Source: Mya arenaria
Lineage: Eukaryota > Mollusca > Bivalvia > Myida > Myidae
Reading direction: 5' to 3'
NCBI RefSeq assembly: GCF_026914265.1
Contig: NC_069124.1
Coordinates: 32,759,383 to 32,823,382, forward strand
DNA: 64,000 nt
The position numbers and the translations under genes are program-made. Under the pieces are notes generated by a model. The model searched no databases. It was not told where the DNA came from and saw nothing but the letters and a program-made list of their open reading frames with translations. How positions within the stretch are numbered: the first letter of the stretch is position 1; each line of letters begins with the position of its first letter. Below are positions 12,001 to 24,072 of the stretch, piece after piece.

Positions 12001-14362
12001 ACATGTAATTGATACATTAATATTTTATACTAATTGAAAATAAACATTTTTATCTATACCTATATTTCTATACCTATAAACAGGAAATGGAGGGCGTCCT
12101 CGAAAAGAATCAGTCGGTGCACCTTAAAAACATTGATTCCTTCAAAAACAAATACCTGCAGGAAGTCTTTTCAAGGGATTCTGTCCATCAGGTATGGTTT
12201 TACTTATCAAGTCTGATTTGCTATGTGTGCCTCTAAACAATCATATGCATATACACTGTTGTTTTCAGTTTGACTTCATGGTCAAGTTATTTTCTTGTAG
12301 ATTCATTGTGTAGTAATGTTAAGTTCGAATATGCATACCAATTTGAATTGAAAAAATATGCCAAATTCCAGGTTTTTCTAGTACTAGTATATGATTTTTT
12401 TCTTATTTATTGCAGTTGGCTTGGGACCTTCAGAGTCAGATCCTGTCTGATATGCAGACGGCTATTAGCCGCCTGATGAGGACGAACAGACAGGATGTCA
12501 GGTGAGGGAAATATTAGTTTGTCAATCGTTCACTTCTCTCATTTAATATTTGCAAAATAAATTTTGCAAACCAAAACATATAATTTATAAAAGATAATAA
12601 TATGTGCTTACAATTGGTGTTTCACTTACAATGTGATGGTTTCAAGTATAATTTTTCATCATACTTATGCACCACTCTCTTCATGCTGTATGTTAAGTTC
12701 AGTGTTCAAAACAAGTACAAACCCGCGAGTTAACTGTTTCAGTTTCAGCTAGGCTTTTCATTTTTTCAATCCCAAATGTAACATAAGAATTCGGGCTTGT
12801 TAATACGAAGGTCTAATTTCGATGATTGTACGTACTACATATTTTTGAAATTTTGTCACACTATCAGTATCTACATAGCAAAACATCTCAAATGAAGACT
12901 TTTTTCATTTTAGTGCTGAGCTGGTTGCAGACTTTGCCAGGCAAATCTACGGCATGACCTCACGCACCTATTGCTTTGACAAAGCCTTGGTAAGAATTTA
13001 ACTGAATTAAGAATGAAACTTTGTCTGTTGTTAAAAGTAAAATTCTCGTTGCATGTAGATTTTTTAATTGGAAACCATTTCCTTCTGTAGCAATGTATAT
13101 ATGTTTTAAATGTACCAAACAAAATATCATAATCATGTTTAATGTTTTAGTCTTCTATGTGTAACAGTACTATTTTAGCCTCATCCATGCCACAAGTAAT
13201 TACGATATAAAGCGTTTAAGTCTGAATATGTGTCACTGTACTATTTAAGCCTCATCCATGTCACAAGTAATTACGATATAAAGCGTTTAAGTCTGAATAT
13301 GTGTAACAGTACTTTTTTAGCCTCATCTATGCCACAAGTAATTACGATATAAAGCGTTTAAGTCTGAATATGTGTAACAGTACTTTTTTAGCCTCATCCA
13401 TGCCACAAGTAATTACGATATAAAGCGTTTAAGTCTGAATATGTGTCACAGTACTATTTTCAGTCTGATCCATGCCACACGTAATTGCGATATAAAGCGT
13501 TTAAGTCTGAATATGTGTCACTGTACTATTTTCAGTCTGTTCCATGCCACACGTAATTACGATATAAAGTGTTTAAGTCTGAATATGTGTCACTGTACTA
13601 TTTTCAGTCTGTTCCATGCCACACGTAATTGCGATATAAAGTGTTTAAGTCTGAATATGTGTCACTGTACTATTTTCAGTCTGTTCCATGCCACACGTAA
13701 TTGCGATATAAAGTGTTTAAGTCTGAATATGTGTCACTGTACTATTTTCAGTCTGTTCCATGCCACACGTAATTGCGATATAAAGTGTTTAAGTCTGAAT
13801 ATGTGTCACTGTACTATTTTCAGTCTGTTCCATGCCACACGTAATTGCGATATAAAGTGTTTAAGTCTGAATATGTGTCACTGTACTATTTTCAGTCTGT
13901 TCCATGCCACAAGTAATTACGATATAAAGTGTTTAAGTCTGAATATGTGTCACTGTACTATTTTCAGCCTGATCCATGCCACAAGGAGTGGGTGTCCATT
14001 CCAAGCTACAGCACCAGCAAGATGAACAGAAAGGACATGCTCAGGGTAAGCGCCTAACGGTGAAACAATATATAATTTTAGCTCGGAATTCTTGACAACT
14101 GAAAATGAATTTAAGATATCTTTTCGGTTTTAACATAAAATGACTGCATTTTTTCCAATTTATATAAAATAATAATTGACCAGTATTTTAGCGATCTCTA
14201 AGAAAATTGAATGTTAATAATGCTTGGTTGTATACCGTGAATTAAAGGTTTGAATTGTATATATACAAACAACTAATTCTGTCTTCTATCTGACTGAAAA
14301 TTAAATACTTATCCAATTTCCTTTTCCTTTTTCAGGTGTCGGCCTATGGCGGATCTCTTTGA
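9013..14362 (+). CDS. Ten-exon gene A, coiled-coil-like protein of unknown function (about 393 aa)
   Basis: Predicted exons are 9013-9395, 9790-9887, 10271-10376, 10579-10684, 11722-11835, 12084-12191, 12416-12501, 12914-12989, 13968-14045 and 14336-14362. All introns are GT-AG, phases join without a stop, and the paralogue at 54478-58613 keeps every junction. The ATG lies directly on the acceptor (ATTTTCAG/ATG), so the 5'UTR must be on an upstream exon that I did not locate. Residues 1-127 are low in charge and rich in A, S, V and P. Exons 4-6 (about residues 196-305) are rich in K, R, E, Q and L with heptad-like spacing (DWRKSKKALL, LREARK, CWKSEAK), suggesting long helices. The C-terminus is basic (STSKMNRKDML). 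No signal peptide, membrane segment or enzyme motif is visible. A BAR-type helical bundle is conceivable but only a guess. Compared with copy B I count about 26 replacements over the first nine exons. Confidence 0.82.
10735..11625. repeat. Intron 4 insertion of tandem repeat, copy A only
   Basis: About 890 bp absent from the same intron of copy B. It contains roughly three units of about 240 bp with GTGATTGGTC, GGGTCAAAAACTAGGTCACT, TAGGTCAAAT, GAGGCAATA and a CATGAAACTTAATCA-like block. It is related in vocabulary to the 4255-5450 array but has a different period. Short reading frames inside it are by-products of the repeat. Confidence 0.75.
13179..13967 (+). repeat. 72-bp intronic array of decoy splice acceptors (gene A, intron 8)
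   Basis: Eleven units begin at 13179, 13250, 13321, 13392, 13464, 13536, 13608, 13680, 13752, 13824 and 13896, followed by the genuine exon 9 at 13968. The first periods are 71 bp, then 72 bp. Each unit is a copy of the end of the intron (CACTGTACTATTTTCAG) plus the start of exon 9 (CCTGATCCATGCCACAAG or variants such as TCTGTTCCATGCCACACG), then TAATTACGATATAAAG and GTTTAAGTCTGAATATG. Units from 13464 keep the TTTTCAG acceptor. The four oldest-looking units have TTTTAG, TTTAAG or TTTTTTAG. In the frame set by exon 8 every decoy would add six codons and then TAA. Confidence 0.92.
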
Positions 14363-15489
14363 GATTTTTTGGTGCGAGGGTCCGGGTCTTGCTTGTCTGA
14401 CTACGCTCAAACACTATGTACTCTAGACTATTGCACCTGTGAGGCCCGTCCGCCAGAACTCTGGACTTATAACTTACAATTACATCATTGATAAATGAGA
14501 ATTTAAAATGTCTGATACTGACTTATATATGTCTGTCTCTGGCACTTATTTGCATTGGTGGAGTAGATTATCATAAGTGCTATTTATCTATAATATAATT
14601 AATTTATGCTTACATTCATTCATATGGCCGATAAACATTTTTGAGTTCGAGAGTTATTGCACCTGGTGTGTGTGGCCAAGCAGAGTCTTTAGTGCAAAGT
14701 GCGTTGAGCGTGTCGGGCACAGAGGCCCGGGTTAGGGGCTATTATCTGTGATAGTTTATGTGCAATAGTGTTTTAGTTTCCATACATTGCAACTCGTAAA
14801 TTTGCTTCACAGTTGGCATAACAATGAAAAATATTATCATTAATGGGTCCAGATAAACAGAGGTTCTAAACTTCAGAATTAATCATTAACTCAGGATTGG
14901 GAGATTTCATCTTTAGACTATTGTTAATATCTTTTTTCTCAAAAACCAAATGGAAGTTTTCAGAAATTATTGTTATTTTGGGGTCCAGATTAAAATCATT
15001 ATGCACCTGCTGTTAGCCGCTAAAAGGAGTAAAAGCGAGTTGGAATGTCAACGCCATTTACGCAATACAAATGTACATGACTTATATATTTGGTATTTTG
15101 CAAATTGACATTATTCATATTTGGCATATTAAGACAGTTTGTCATATTAATTCAAAACAATTGACCGTTCATTGGGTTTGTTTGAAATGTATTATTGCGT
15201 ACATGGTGTTCGAGAAAATTTGTCCGCTGATAAAAATTCTGAAAGATAAATATATATAATCTTTATAATATTATATTTTTGGGCCAAATCATATATTTAA
15301 GAAATTGGAATTTACGAGTAACTGGGTTTCTTAAGAATCAGCTGACTCATTTTCAAATAATAGTTACTTTAGTTTTCAAAATAAATAGCTTAAACTTATT
15401 GAAACTCTTTATGGTTTATTTCACCTGATAGCAATGTGTTGGTTTAAACATTATATACTTTACAAAGATTGTGAAGATAGCTATGATAA
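14363..15489 (+). other. 3' flank of gene A (3'UTR and downstream)
   Basis: This stretch is conserved in order with 58614-59694 behind gene B, including GTGAGGCCCGTCCGCCAGAA, the GCACCTGGTGTGTGTGGCC block and CACAGAGGCCCGGGTTAGGG. The conservation probably reflects shared duplication rather than constraint. An unambiguous poly(A) signal could not be chosen among several AT-rich candidates. Confidence 0.5.
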
Positions 15490-15665
15490 CTCCTACTAAG
15501 TCACTCTCGTTAGCGCGAGTGTGTTGTCGAATGTTGTGGTGCAAACCGGAGAACCCGGAAGAAACCGGCCTAGTCCACAAACTAAACTCACATGCGCCCA
15601 CGCTGGGAATCGATCTCGGGTGCGGCCTTTGTCAGAAGCGAGTGCGCTAACCACTGCGCTATGCG
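15490..15665 (-). repeat. tRNA-derived SINE at the right edge of copy A
   Basis: Read on the minus strand it starts with TAGCGCAGTGGTTAGCGCAC (A-box-like), then a degraded B box (GAGATCGATTCCC), and a tail with CCGGTTTCTTCCGGGTTCTC. Its counterpart at 59695-59880 keeps a better B box (GGGTTCGATTCCCG). No cloverleaf or functional anticodon arm is argued. Detectable homology between copies A and B ends at this element. Confidence 0.75.
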
Positions 15666-16079
15666 GAAAACCTAGGTTAAGCTAAGTAAAGAGAAACAGC
15701 CTGTTACCAAGTTTAGGTAACGTTCAAGATTTGCAAAGCAAGATTCGAATGCATATATAAGACCACTAATTTATTTAGCTCGCATGTGAAAACAACTATT
15801 AGATGATGTGAATTAGCTCATGAGAAAGTGTCCAATGTTGGGACTTGAACACATGACCTCTTGGTGAGAATCAGTGACATACATGTAAACTACACAACTT
15901 TACCTTCACAGTTGGTGTTCAAACAACAACACCGTCATCTTCGGATTGAACCTCCTATAGGTATTCTGTATTTAACATGATTGTTCAACAGTATGAAGAG
16001 TTGTAGGAAATTATTTTAAGCAACTGTAAAATTTCTTAATGTTGATCGTTTTTATGTCGCTATATTCATGAAATGGTTC
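15666..16079. other. Non-coding stretch
   Basis: No gene or repeat pattern recognised. It lies just outside the duplicated block. Confidence 0.4.
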
Positions 16080-16365
16080 GGCCCTGGGTTTAGTTAACAA
16101 TCGTGAGAGTTGGTTCCCCGCTTGCAGTGTATGCGCTACGACAGCCAAGATACAAAACAACATATCTAGTTAACATGAGCGACTGTAAGCCAGGGCTGGT
16201 GTTAGTCTCGCTCTGCTTACGTACAAACAGGTTAAGTAATGAAAGAGTAACAACAAACACGTGGCCCCTAATTTATCACAACAATATCAAAGTCAAATCT
16301 CAATCTCAATCTGAACTCATTTTACCGCATAACATAAAATAATATTCAAAATCGTATATGTTTTT
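16080..16365 (+). repeat. SINE-like repeat sharing a 3' body with 3598-3795
   Basis: The 3' half (GTGGCCCCTAATTTATCAC, CAATATCAAAGTCAAATC, GAACTCATTTTACCGCATAA, TCGTATATGTTTTTAC) aligns with 3690-3793. A short CAATCT repeat lies inside it. The head is too decayed to identify A and B boxes confidently. Confidence 0.55.
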
Positions 16366-16384
16366 ACTCTTTCTAAAATTGCAT

Positions 16385-16830
16385 CAGGGGCATTCAGTGG
16401 CTATTTTAAGAAGAACTCAGGCCTCAAGAGGGTTGAACGCGGCATTTAGGGGCTATTTTAACATGAATTCAAGCCTCAAGAGGGTGGTACGCGGCATTCT
16501 GTGGCTAGGGTACGTGGCATTCAGGGGCTATTTTAAGAAGAACTCAGGCCTCAAGAGGGTGGTACGCGGCTTTCAGGGGCTATTTTAAGATGAATTCAGG
16601 CCTCAAAAGGGTGGTACGCAGGGGCTATTTTAAGAAGAACTCGGGCCTCAAGAGGGTGGTATGCGGCATTCCGTGGCTATTTTAAGATGAACTCAGGCCT
16701 CAAGAGGATGGTACGCGGCATTCAGTGGCTATTTTAGGGAGAACTCAGGCCTCAAGAGGGTGGTACGCGGTATTCAAGGGCTTTCTTTAAGAAGAACTCA
16801 GTCCTCAAGAGGGTGGTACGCGGTACGCAG
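16385..16830. repeat. Minisatellite, unit about 51 bp
   Basis: About eight to nine units contain GGCATTCAGTGGCTATTTTA, AGAAGAACTCAGGCCTCAAG and AGGGTGGTACGC. Units start near 16389, 16441, 16493, 16517, 16567, 16664, 16716 and 16768, with one truncated copy near 16620. Because 51 is a multiple of three, a 76-codon frame runs through part of the array; I treat it as fortuitous. Confidence 0.85.
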
Positions 16831-17985
16831 AAAGTTCAAAACTGACATTATTCGATACATACCCTTTTAATATACTGAAGTATTATTTAGATAGCAGGAT
16901 TTGGGTAGGAAATTAAGGAGTATTCGAAAGGCATTAATTAACAAGATGTGGGTAGAAAATGAACGAGTATCTTATAAGCAGATGGTGTGGGGGGATAAGT
17001 TACGACCCAATAAAAAAAACCAACAACAACAACAACAAAAAACTGTACAACGAATACACCATTATTTTGTGCGGCGAATCCTGCGTAACAAATACTACTT
17101 TAGTATGTTTAGTCTGCTTTCCGAATAATACCAACCTTTGGGTTTCTGCGTACACCCCCCCCCCCCCCCTATTGAGTTCCCATGTACATCTTAAAAAGCC
17201 TTAAAATACTGTGTACCAACGGCGAAGGGGCTCATATTTATATTATTGAATAAACGAAATATTAATTAGACGTGCTATTTGTTAAAAGACAGCTTTGTCT
17301 TTGTTAAGGCACAACAGTGTACTGGCTCCTCAATTCGAAGACCAAGATGTCAACTGAAGGAGCCGATCGCCCGACTTGCTGACAAGATGGCTCGACCAGC
17401 TTGAAACAAAGTCCAAAATTGAAGTAACTGTTCATTTATTTTAGATCACCGTGACACTCGAGCCAAAGATATGCACTAAAATGAGTATATAAATTTGGTC
17501 ATCCACGTTTGTCCTTCCGAACTATGGTTACCCTTTGTAGAGTATTATAGAACCATCTGCGCAAAAATCTGTGTAGATTTCAACAAGTAGCACTTGCCGA
17601 GCGAGGAGGGGGTAACTCTGCCGTATAAATTTGCCTAGTCAGGTGTTGGAGTTACCTCCCTTTGACCATAAAAAGGTCTGGCTTTAAATTTATCCCACAT
17701 AATTCGATTCATTTGTAAATGATTATTGCAATATTCTAGGTCAAATATATTCATTCAATAAAGAAATGTACGAACTTTGCTAGGAAATTTGGATTACATA
17801 AGAAAACCAGCAAAATATAAAAGACAACAATAAAAATGACCATCTTTTATGGCATGACAAACGTTGCAATATTCTATGTCAAATATATTTATTCTTTAAA
17901 AAAATATTCGAACACTAAGAAGATGGTTAATTCAATATATGTATATAGGTTTGACATATTGTGACCAAACTTGGTATATAGCAAG
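16831..17985. other. Non-coding stretch with CAA and poly-C runs
   Basis: It contains a short CAA run near 17020-17038 and a C homopolymer near 17154-17169. Apart from a low-similarity repeat-like stretch near 17600-17960, nothing recognisable is present. Confidence 0.4.
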
Positions 17986-18580
17986 AGTTTAGGGATACCT
18001 TTCACGGAATTACGTTAAGGGCCCTAAGAGTCAAGGTCACTGTTACTAAAATAGATAAAAAAATGTTGAAACTGAACTCACAACGACGGCTGAGGTTTTT
18101 CTGTCAATCATTGAAAACCTGGTTTCGTCGCATAAGCATTTCTTGTTAACTTTTTAATTTGACTTTTTTTAAATTGCTTTTAACAGCACATAATACATCA
18201 TTATTGTATACATTTCTAAGACAAAGCGGTGTATAGTGGAGCGCGCTGTCCTACAACTCTTGTTCCTCTCAGAATTACCCTGTCGGTTCAGCTCAAGGTT
18301 ATTGTCACCTTTGACTTTAAAATTATAGGGGTCATCGACTGGTCATGACCAACCTGCAAACCAAGTATGAAGTTCCTGGGCATAAGTGTACTCAGTTATT
18401 GAGTGGGAACCATTTCTCAGCTTCCAAGGTCACCTTGACCTTTGGACTTCTGACCTAAAAATCAATATGGTCATTTACTGGTCATGACCAACCTGCATAC
18501 CAAGTATGAAGTTACTGGGCCCAAGCATTCTTAGGTTATTGACCGGAAACAAAGTGTGACGTACAAACGTCTGACTGACC
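17986..18580. repeat. Repeat with GTCACCTTGACCTTTG words
   Basis: Two adjacent similar units (about 18300-18430 and 18425-18560) share AAGGTCACCTTGACCTTTG-like, ACTGGTCATGACCAACCTGC and CAAGTATGAAGTTACTGGGC-like blocks. This type of word also makes up 25720-26440. No coding function. Confidence 0.65.
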
Positions 18581-19224
18581 GGGCAAAAACAATACGTCTC
18601 CCGATGAATTGAAAATCCCCTTGTGCATGAAAGAGTTACAACCAAAACACGACCACCTATTGTCTGTGTGTATATGTCTTGCGCTCAACACATTCTTTGT
18701 GTGCCCAACATATGTGAAAGGTTATTTCACGGTGCATGACGAGGTTATAGCCCAGACACCAAAACAATACCACCTATCTATAATTTATACCTTTGAGCAT
18801 ATATGCAGAATTCCATTATGATAAAATCGAAGTCGTGATACAATAGGTGCTAAAAAAACTCGCCAGCATCTCCTTGGAGCCGCAACATTATGTTATTCGT
18901 TAAAAATGCTCCAACGGATCTTCCAATGCATGAGCGAGTCAAGTGTTTATTGAAGCAAAGCCGCAACAGACTCATTTGCACTAGAAACGTGACACCAGCA
19001 GGGGGCATGTAGAGCACGTCGAAAGAGCCATTGACACAGACATATTGCTCGTCCATGAAATTGCAACACAGAATCACATGGAGTTGAATAAATAGCAGAC
19101 ACCTTAAGTACGATATTTATATGACATACCAACTGGTTAATACCAATGGGCTACATTTTACTAGTTTTTATATATAAAATAGAGGGACACGTCCATCTCC
19201 AACCAAAAAAATACAATGTATCAA
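18581..19224. other. Non-coding stretch
   Basis: No exon, tandem repeat or transposon feature could be identified. The small frames here lack codon structure or splice context. Confidence 0.4.
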
Positions 19225-19599
19225 CATTCAATTTTTGTGACCTTGACCCTTGAGGTACAGACCTGGGTCTTGCATGTGACACACAACCTCATAATTGTGA
19301 CCATGTAAGTTAAGTAATTTTCAATCCAAAAATGCATGGTTTGAGTTTGCCTGGTTACTGGTCTATGAACACAACTCCTCGTGACCTGTGTGACCTTGAC
19401 CATTGAGATACAGGCCTGAGTCTATTCCCAAACATTGCCTCATCATGGAGAACATGAACAGTGCCCAGCTACTTTGGATTTCTATAATGCATAGCTAAGA
19501 TGCAGACTGGACATATCTTTGACCTCTAAGCGTGACCTTGACCTTTGTGGTACAGACCTTGGTCAAATTCAAACATTTATTGCATGAAGGCCTCCAGCC
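19225..19599. repeat. GTGACCTTGACC repeat, left part (interrupted by the LINE)
   Basis: Three units near 19235, 19385 and 19530 carry TGACCTTGACC, GAGGTACAGACCTGGGTC-like and CATTGCCTCATCATG-like blocks. A further unit is found at about 22910-23110 on the other side of the LINE, so the LINE appears to have landed inside this array. Confidence 0.6.
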
Positions 19600-22500
19600 C
19601 ATATACACATATGCATACAATCAATTATAAACAACGAGAGTGTTGACACATAAGGCAAATATGAGATGTATCAGACAAATTGACCAAATTTGCATTGAAG
19701 TAGTACCACGATAAACATCAAATACTTGTTAGTTGCTATTCACAAAGGTTTGTCTTACTTTATAAGCATAAAACAAGTACATAGACAATTTCTTAATAAT
19801 TGTTTCATTTTCAGATGTAATTAGCAAATAGAACTTATGAAGACTAGGACTAGTATAATATTTCGGAGGTATATAAACTTCTCGTATGTCCTTATACAAT
19901 GGGTATTTGATTACAAAATGGTATTCATCCTCTACAAGGTTTTTACAAAATAAACAAAATCTTAAATCTCTAGCAATTCCAGAATGTCTGCCTGTTTCAA
20001 TAGCCAGGTGGTGCGAAGAGCATCTAAAATTAGCCATACATCTTCGAAACTTGTTCACAGTAATACAGTTCACATATTTATTTACACTTAAGCACGATTT
20101 TACATGCACATACAATTTATTAAGTTTCATGTTTTCTGCACACTTATGATTCCATGTTTGAAGATGCTGATCCCTTATTCTAGTAACATACTCATTAAGA
20201 AAAACAAATTCGTTTTCAACATACTGGTCTTCCCAAATACAAGCAAAACCATTTTTATACAAATTCATGCGTAAAATAGTAACCCAGTTTTCATAACCTT
20301 AACTATCATACAATTTCAACATATTATAACACAACTTAATATATCTATCATTAGGAAGTTTTAAAATTTCAAACCAATATTTTAGACATCGTTTAGAAGC
20401 ATGAATATGTAAAGGAAAGCGCCCTAGATCACCCAAAACCGCATCATTGCATGCTTTAAATGATACATTCAAAAACCTTTTACAAGCATAAACGTGCACA
20501 TTTTCAATAACATTCATTGGAGTCAAGCCCCAAAGTTCAGCACCGTATAGCATAATCGGTGATATTTTTGTATCAAACAGTTTAAAAAACACACTAGAGT
20601 TAACAAAAGATAAAGAATCAATGCCTTTAAGCAGGCAGTGTAAAGCTTTCTTAGCTTTTAGAGCAGAGCTCTCAGACATTTTAAACAATGACAATGTACT
20701 ACTAAAATATATCCCCATATATGTAAACCCTGGTACTACCTCTACGGCTTCATTATTATAGTTCCACTTCTCATTTCGAGATAACTGCCCACCTCTTTTA
20801 AATACCAAAATTTTTGTCTTATTAATATTTACTTGCATTTTATTATCAGAACAAAATAAATAAAGGTAATTCAACTGCCTTTGCAGACCGATAACTGTAT
20901 CCGACAATAGCGCAACATCATCTGCAAACATAATAAATAACACTTCTATATCGGACGGAGACAGCTGAACACCATGTGTACCACATCTTCCTATATAATC
21001 ATTCAACTCATTTATAAACAGTGAAAACAAAATCGGGCTTAAATTACAACCTTGCTTAAACCAATTGGGCAACTAAATGGCTAAGTAACGCCTTCCTTAC
21101 ATCTGATACCCATTTTAACATCAGTATAAATTGCTTGAATAGCGTCTAATAACCTCCCTTTAATGTTTTGTCTAAATAAACACGAATATAGCTTACCTCT
21201 ATCAACATAATCAAATGCTTTCTTAAAATCCACAAAAGCGACATATAATTTACCCTTTTTACATAAGTATTTGCTAACAACAGAATATAAGACAAAAGCA
21301 TTATCAACTGTGCTGTAACCACATCTAAAACCTGCTTGGGACTCTTTAATAGTGTCATTAACTTGTGTAAAAAATGTAAGTCTTCTATTCAGAATACTTA
21401 TATATATTTTGCTGAACACTTCTACAAGGGCTATGCCTCTATAATTATCGGGATTATCATTATTTCCCTTTTTATGAACTGGTACAATGATAGACAGTGT
21501 CCAGCTTCTTGGAAATTGCCCAGACATAAATATACGATTAAAAATATGAATCATATGTATGGTAACAAATAATATAAACCATATTTAAAATGACCCGCTT
21601 GTAGCTCACCAGCAGAAGCCTTATTAAACTTTAAATCATTAACTGCCTCCATTATTTCATAGACTTCAATTTTGGAATTTAATATGTTATTATCTATGCT
21701 GTCAACATCATTGTTAGAATTGTTGACACTACGATTATCATTACCTGCTTCAGTCTCAGGTTGAAATAAATTTTTAAAATGGTTCAGCCATTCCTCACCA
21801 CTTATATCCGGACCAGGCATTTGTCGTCCTGTTAAAAGTTTTATTTTACCCCAAAATAACTTGGGATTAGTCATTGACATTTCAAGCCCCAAAGCTGTGC
21901 GTTTTTGGCACTGCAAGTTTTTATATCTACAAACAGATTTATATTTAGATCTCGCTAACCTATACTCAAATAATCTAGTCATGGATTTCGTCGATCTGTA
22001 CAATCTTAGACTTCGTACCGCAGCACGTTTCAATTCTTTACATTCCTTATCAAACCAGTTCAAACATAATTAAGGCTTCTTAGGTTTTCTAATTTGTTTA
22101 ACAAATTGATCAGAAATTATAAGTATTCACTTTTGAAACTCCTCAACTAATTTACTAATGTTTGCAGAATTTAATTCCATCATATCATCAATCGCTTTAA
22201 AATCACCACTGAGTATACTCTGTCTTAATACCTCTTGGTACTGCTCACAGTTATTCTCATCTAAATATATTTTGCTAATAAACTCACATTTGTCTTTAAC
22301 AACACAATCTGCATTTAGATTGTTACCAAGGCACAAAATTACCGGCACATGATCACTTTCCGGGTTATCATCTATTTGAAAATTATTACATATATTAAAC
22401 AAACTATGACTGCATATAAAATAATCTACAACGCTCGATCCTATATTACCGTGGTATGTAAAATCTCCTATACCTTTATCATCCCCAATACGACCATTAA

Positions 22501-22900
22501 TAATACATAATGAGTATGATATACATAACTGTAAAAGCAATTTTCCATAAGTATTAACAGTAGTGTCTTTAGAATAACGATCTACAGTTATATCTTTCAT
22601 AAATATAGATTCCAAATTAGCGAATAACGGAACATTAAAATTTATATCAACAAAATCTTTAGATAAACCAGTTCGAGCATTTAAATCTCCACACAGCATC
22701 AGGTCATATCTCTGTAACTTACATTCGCTATTACACAACAACGATTCAAACTCGACTAATCCATTACATGCTTTATCATCATAAAAAGGAGACGAAGTCG
22801 GGGGGGGGGGATTATAAAGTGACACAAAAAGTACATCTTTATCTAGTCCAAAAACAATTTTTTTAAAAACTAGCATGCGCCACGACACCCAATTATGGTG
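19600..22900 (-). mobile_element. Decayed non-LTR retrotransposon (APE-type LINE), 5'-truncated
   Basis: On the minus strand the order is the C-terminal part of an apurinic-type endonuclease (22888-22127, motifs CGDLNARTG and SDHVPV), reverse transcriptase (about 22063-20299, motifs PDNYRGIALV, AFVDFKKAFD, QGCNLSP and FADDVALL), and a C-terminal cysteine/histidine region (20268-19729, CLFCKNLVEDEYHF). The endonuclease N-terminus and any ORF1 are missing. In-frame stops lie between the endonuclease and RT segments, near 21083 and near 20296. Frameshifts occur near 21550 and 21072. It is therefore not competent. The organisation fits the Jockey/CR1-type broad group; the exact clade is not decided. 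The related fragments at 41075-42130 and 61996-62300 share its C-terminal motifs. Confidence 0.9.
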
Positions 22901-22904
22901 AGCT

Positions 22905-23110
22905 TCATGGCAAGTTTTTTGAAAATCCTATAGTGCATTATGAAGACCGGACAAGGATCATTTCAACCTTTGACCTCTAAGCGTGACATTGACCTTTAAG
23001 CTACAGACCTCGGCCTTCAGGGCAAAACGCAACCTCATCATGGCAAACCTTCATAATATTTTTTTTGGAAATCCTATAATGTATGCATGGTGGTCAAGGT
23101 TCAGTCCAGA
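22905..23110. repeat. GTGACATTGACC repeat, right part
   Basis: This is the continuation of the array at 19225-19599, with GACCTCTAAGCGTGACATTG and a matching CAACCTCATCATGG block, ending near GGTTCAGTCCAGACGGACAC. Confidence 0.6.
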
Positions 23111-23863
23111 CGGACACACGCACATACATGTACAAAAAAACACTTGTGACAACTGTTTTGTTCACCGCACACGGCCTCAACAATCCAGTAGGGTGCCTCA
23201 GAAAGTGTGTACATATGTCAACTTTTGTCAATATAAAGCTAAACATTTACGGTGTGAATGAAAATTTAGATTTTGACAATGAAAGCAACAAGCTTTCGTA
23301 AGTTATACAAGTTCTTGATGTTTAGAATTTTATTTTTGTTCAAAACGTTTTCATGTAACATAACAAACATACCTCTCATTGTGGAACTACATTTCCAGGT
23401 ATTTAAATTTTACACATGTAACTATATAAATCTCTCAAATGGAAAAAAAAAACATCAGTCCATATTCACGTCCATTTTTAACTCATTGGAGCACATAACA
23501 CATTATGGTTCCAATGAGAAGCAGGAGTTCAATATCTGATTACAGTAAGTTGGTACCTTTTAAGGCAAATCTGATGGACATAATGTTTCAAAAATCTTTA
23601 AAGTTAATTATTATACCAATAAAGTTTTACAAAACAACAATGGCAAGAGCGACTTACAAAACATATTTATAAACATGAGCATAATTGAAACATGTGAATA
23701 ACATTCTAGGGCATAAATATATAATTGATCGAAATATGAATTATTAAAGAACATGATCGAAACATAAATTATTTTAGAATACAACCTACATTTTAAGCCA
23801 ATGAAAATGCAGATTGGTATCCATGAAGCACTAGACTAAAGCATTAAGAAATTCACTTTCCCC
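23111..23863. other. Non-coding stretch
   Basis: AT-rich with no recognised gene or element. Confidence 0.4.
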
Positions 23864-24072
23864 GGGTGTTTAAAGGTCTGCCTACTGCCACTCATCCGAT
23901 ACACATTCCCTGCGTCAGATTTTGCGTTATCAACGTATCAGTCTATGAGGTTTTATTCTAAGACAGTTGGATGACGTGAAGAAATTTCTTAATGAATAAT
24001 AAAGGCGTGTTGGCTGCGCTCACTCCGCCCATTATTATTTATTAAGACTTTACTTCATGTCATCTAACTATT
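23864..24072. repeat. Hairpin-ended dispersed element, copy 2
   Basis: This is the independent copy of the element at 7728-7935. Its terminal hairpin is better preserved: the arm around GATGACGTGAAGAAA pairs with the arm around TTTACTTCATGTCATC, with AATAATAA/TTATTATT also pairing and CACTCCGCCCATT between. Confidence 0.7.

Larger units (their letters stand above)
4255..15665 (+). repeat. Segmental duplication, copy A
   Basis: This block is homologous in the same orientation to 50695-59880. Colinear landmarks include a 145-bp repeat array, the GTGACGTCACGCCGGAAGTG block, the TACGAATATAAATAAACGC block, all ten exons of the enclosed gene, its 3' flank and a terminal tRNA-derived SINE. Copy A is about 2.2 kb longer. 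The larger differences are extra sequence at 7143-7652, a repeat insertion in intron 4 (10735-11625), more array units at 4255-5450 and more units in intron 8. Homology fades on the left near 4255 and stops on the right at the SINE. Confidence 0.92.

Noticed and set aside
13441..14025. A 194-codon repetitive frame with 24-residue repeats
   Set aside because: It is the 72-bp intronic array read in one frame. The true coding use of the last unit (exon 9) is in a different frame, set by splicing.
15490..15665. A functional tRNA gene
   Set aside because: A-box and B-box-like words are present, but the B box is degraded, no complete cloverleaf can be drawn and a SINE body follows.
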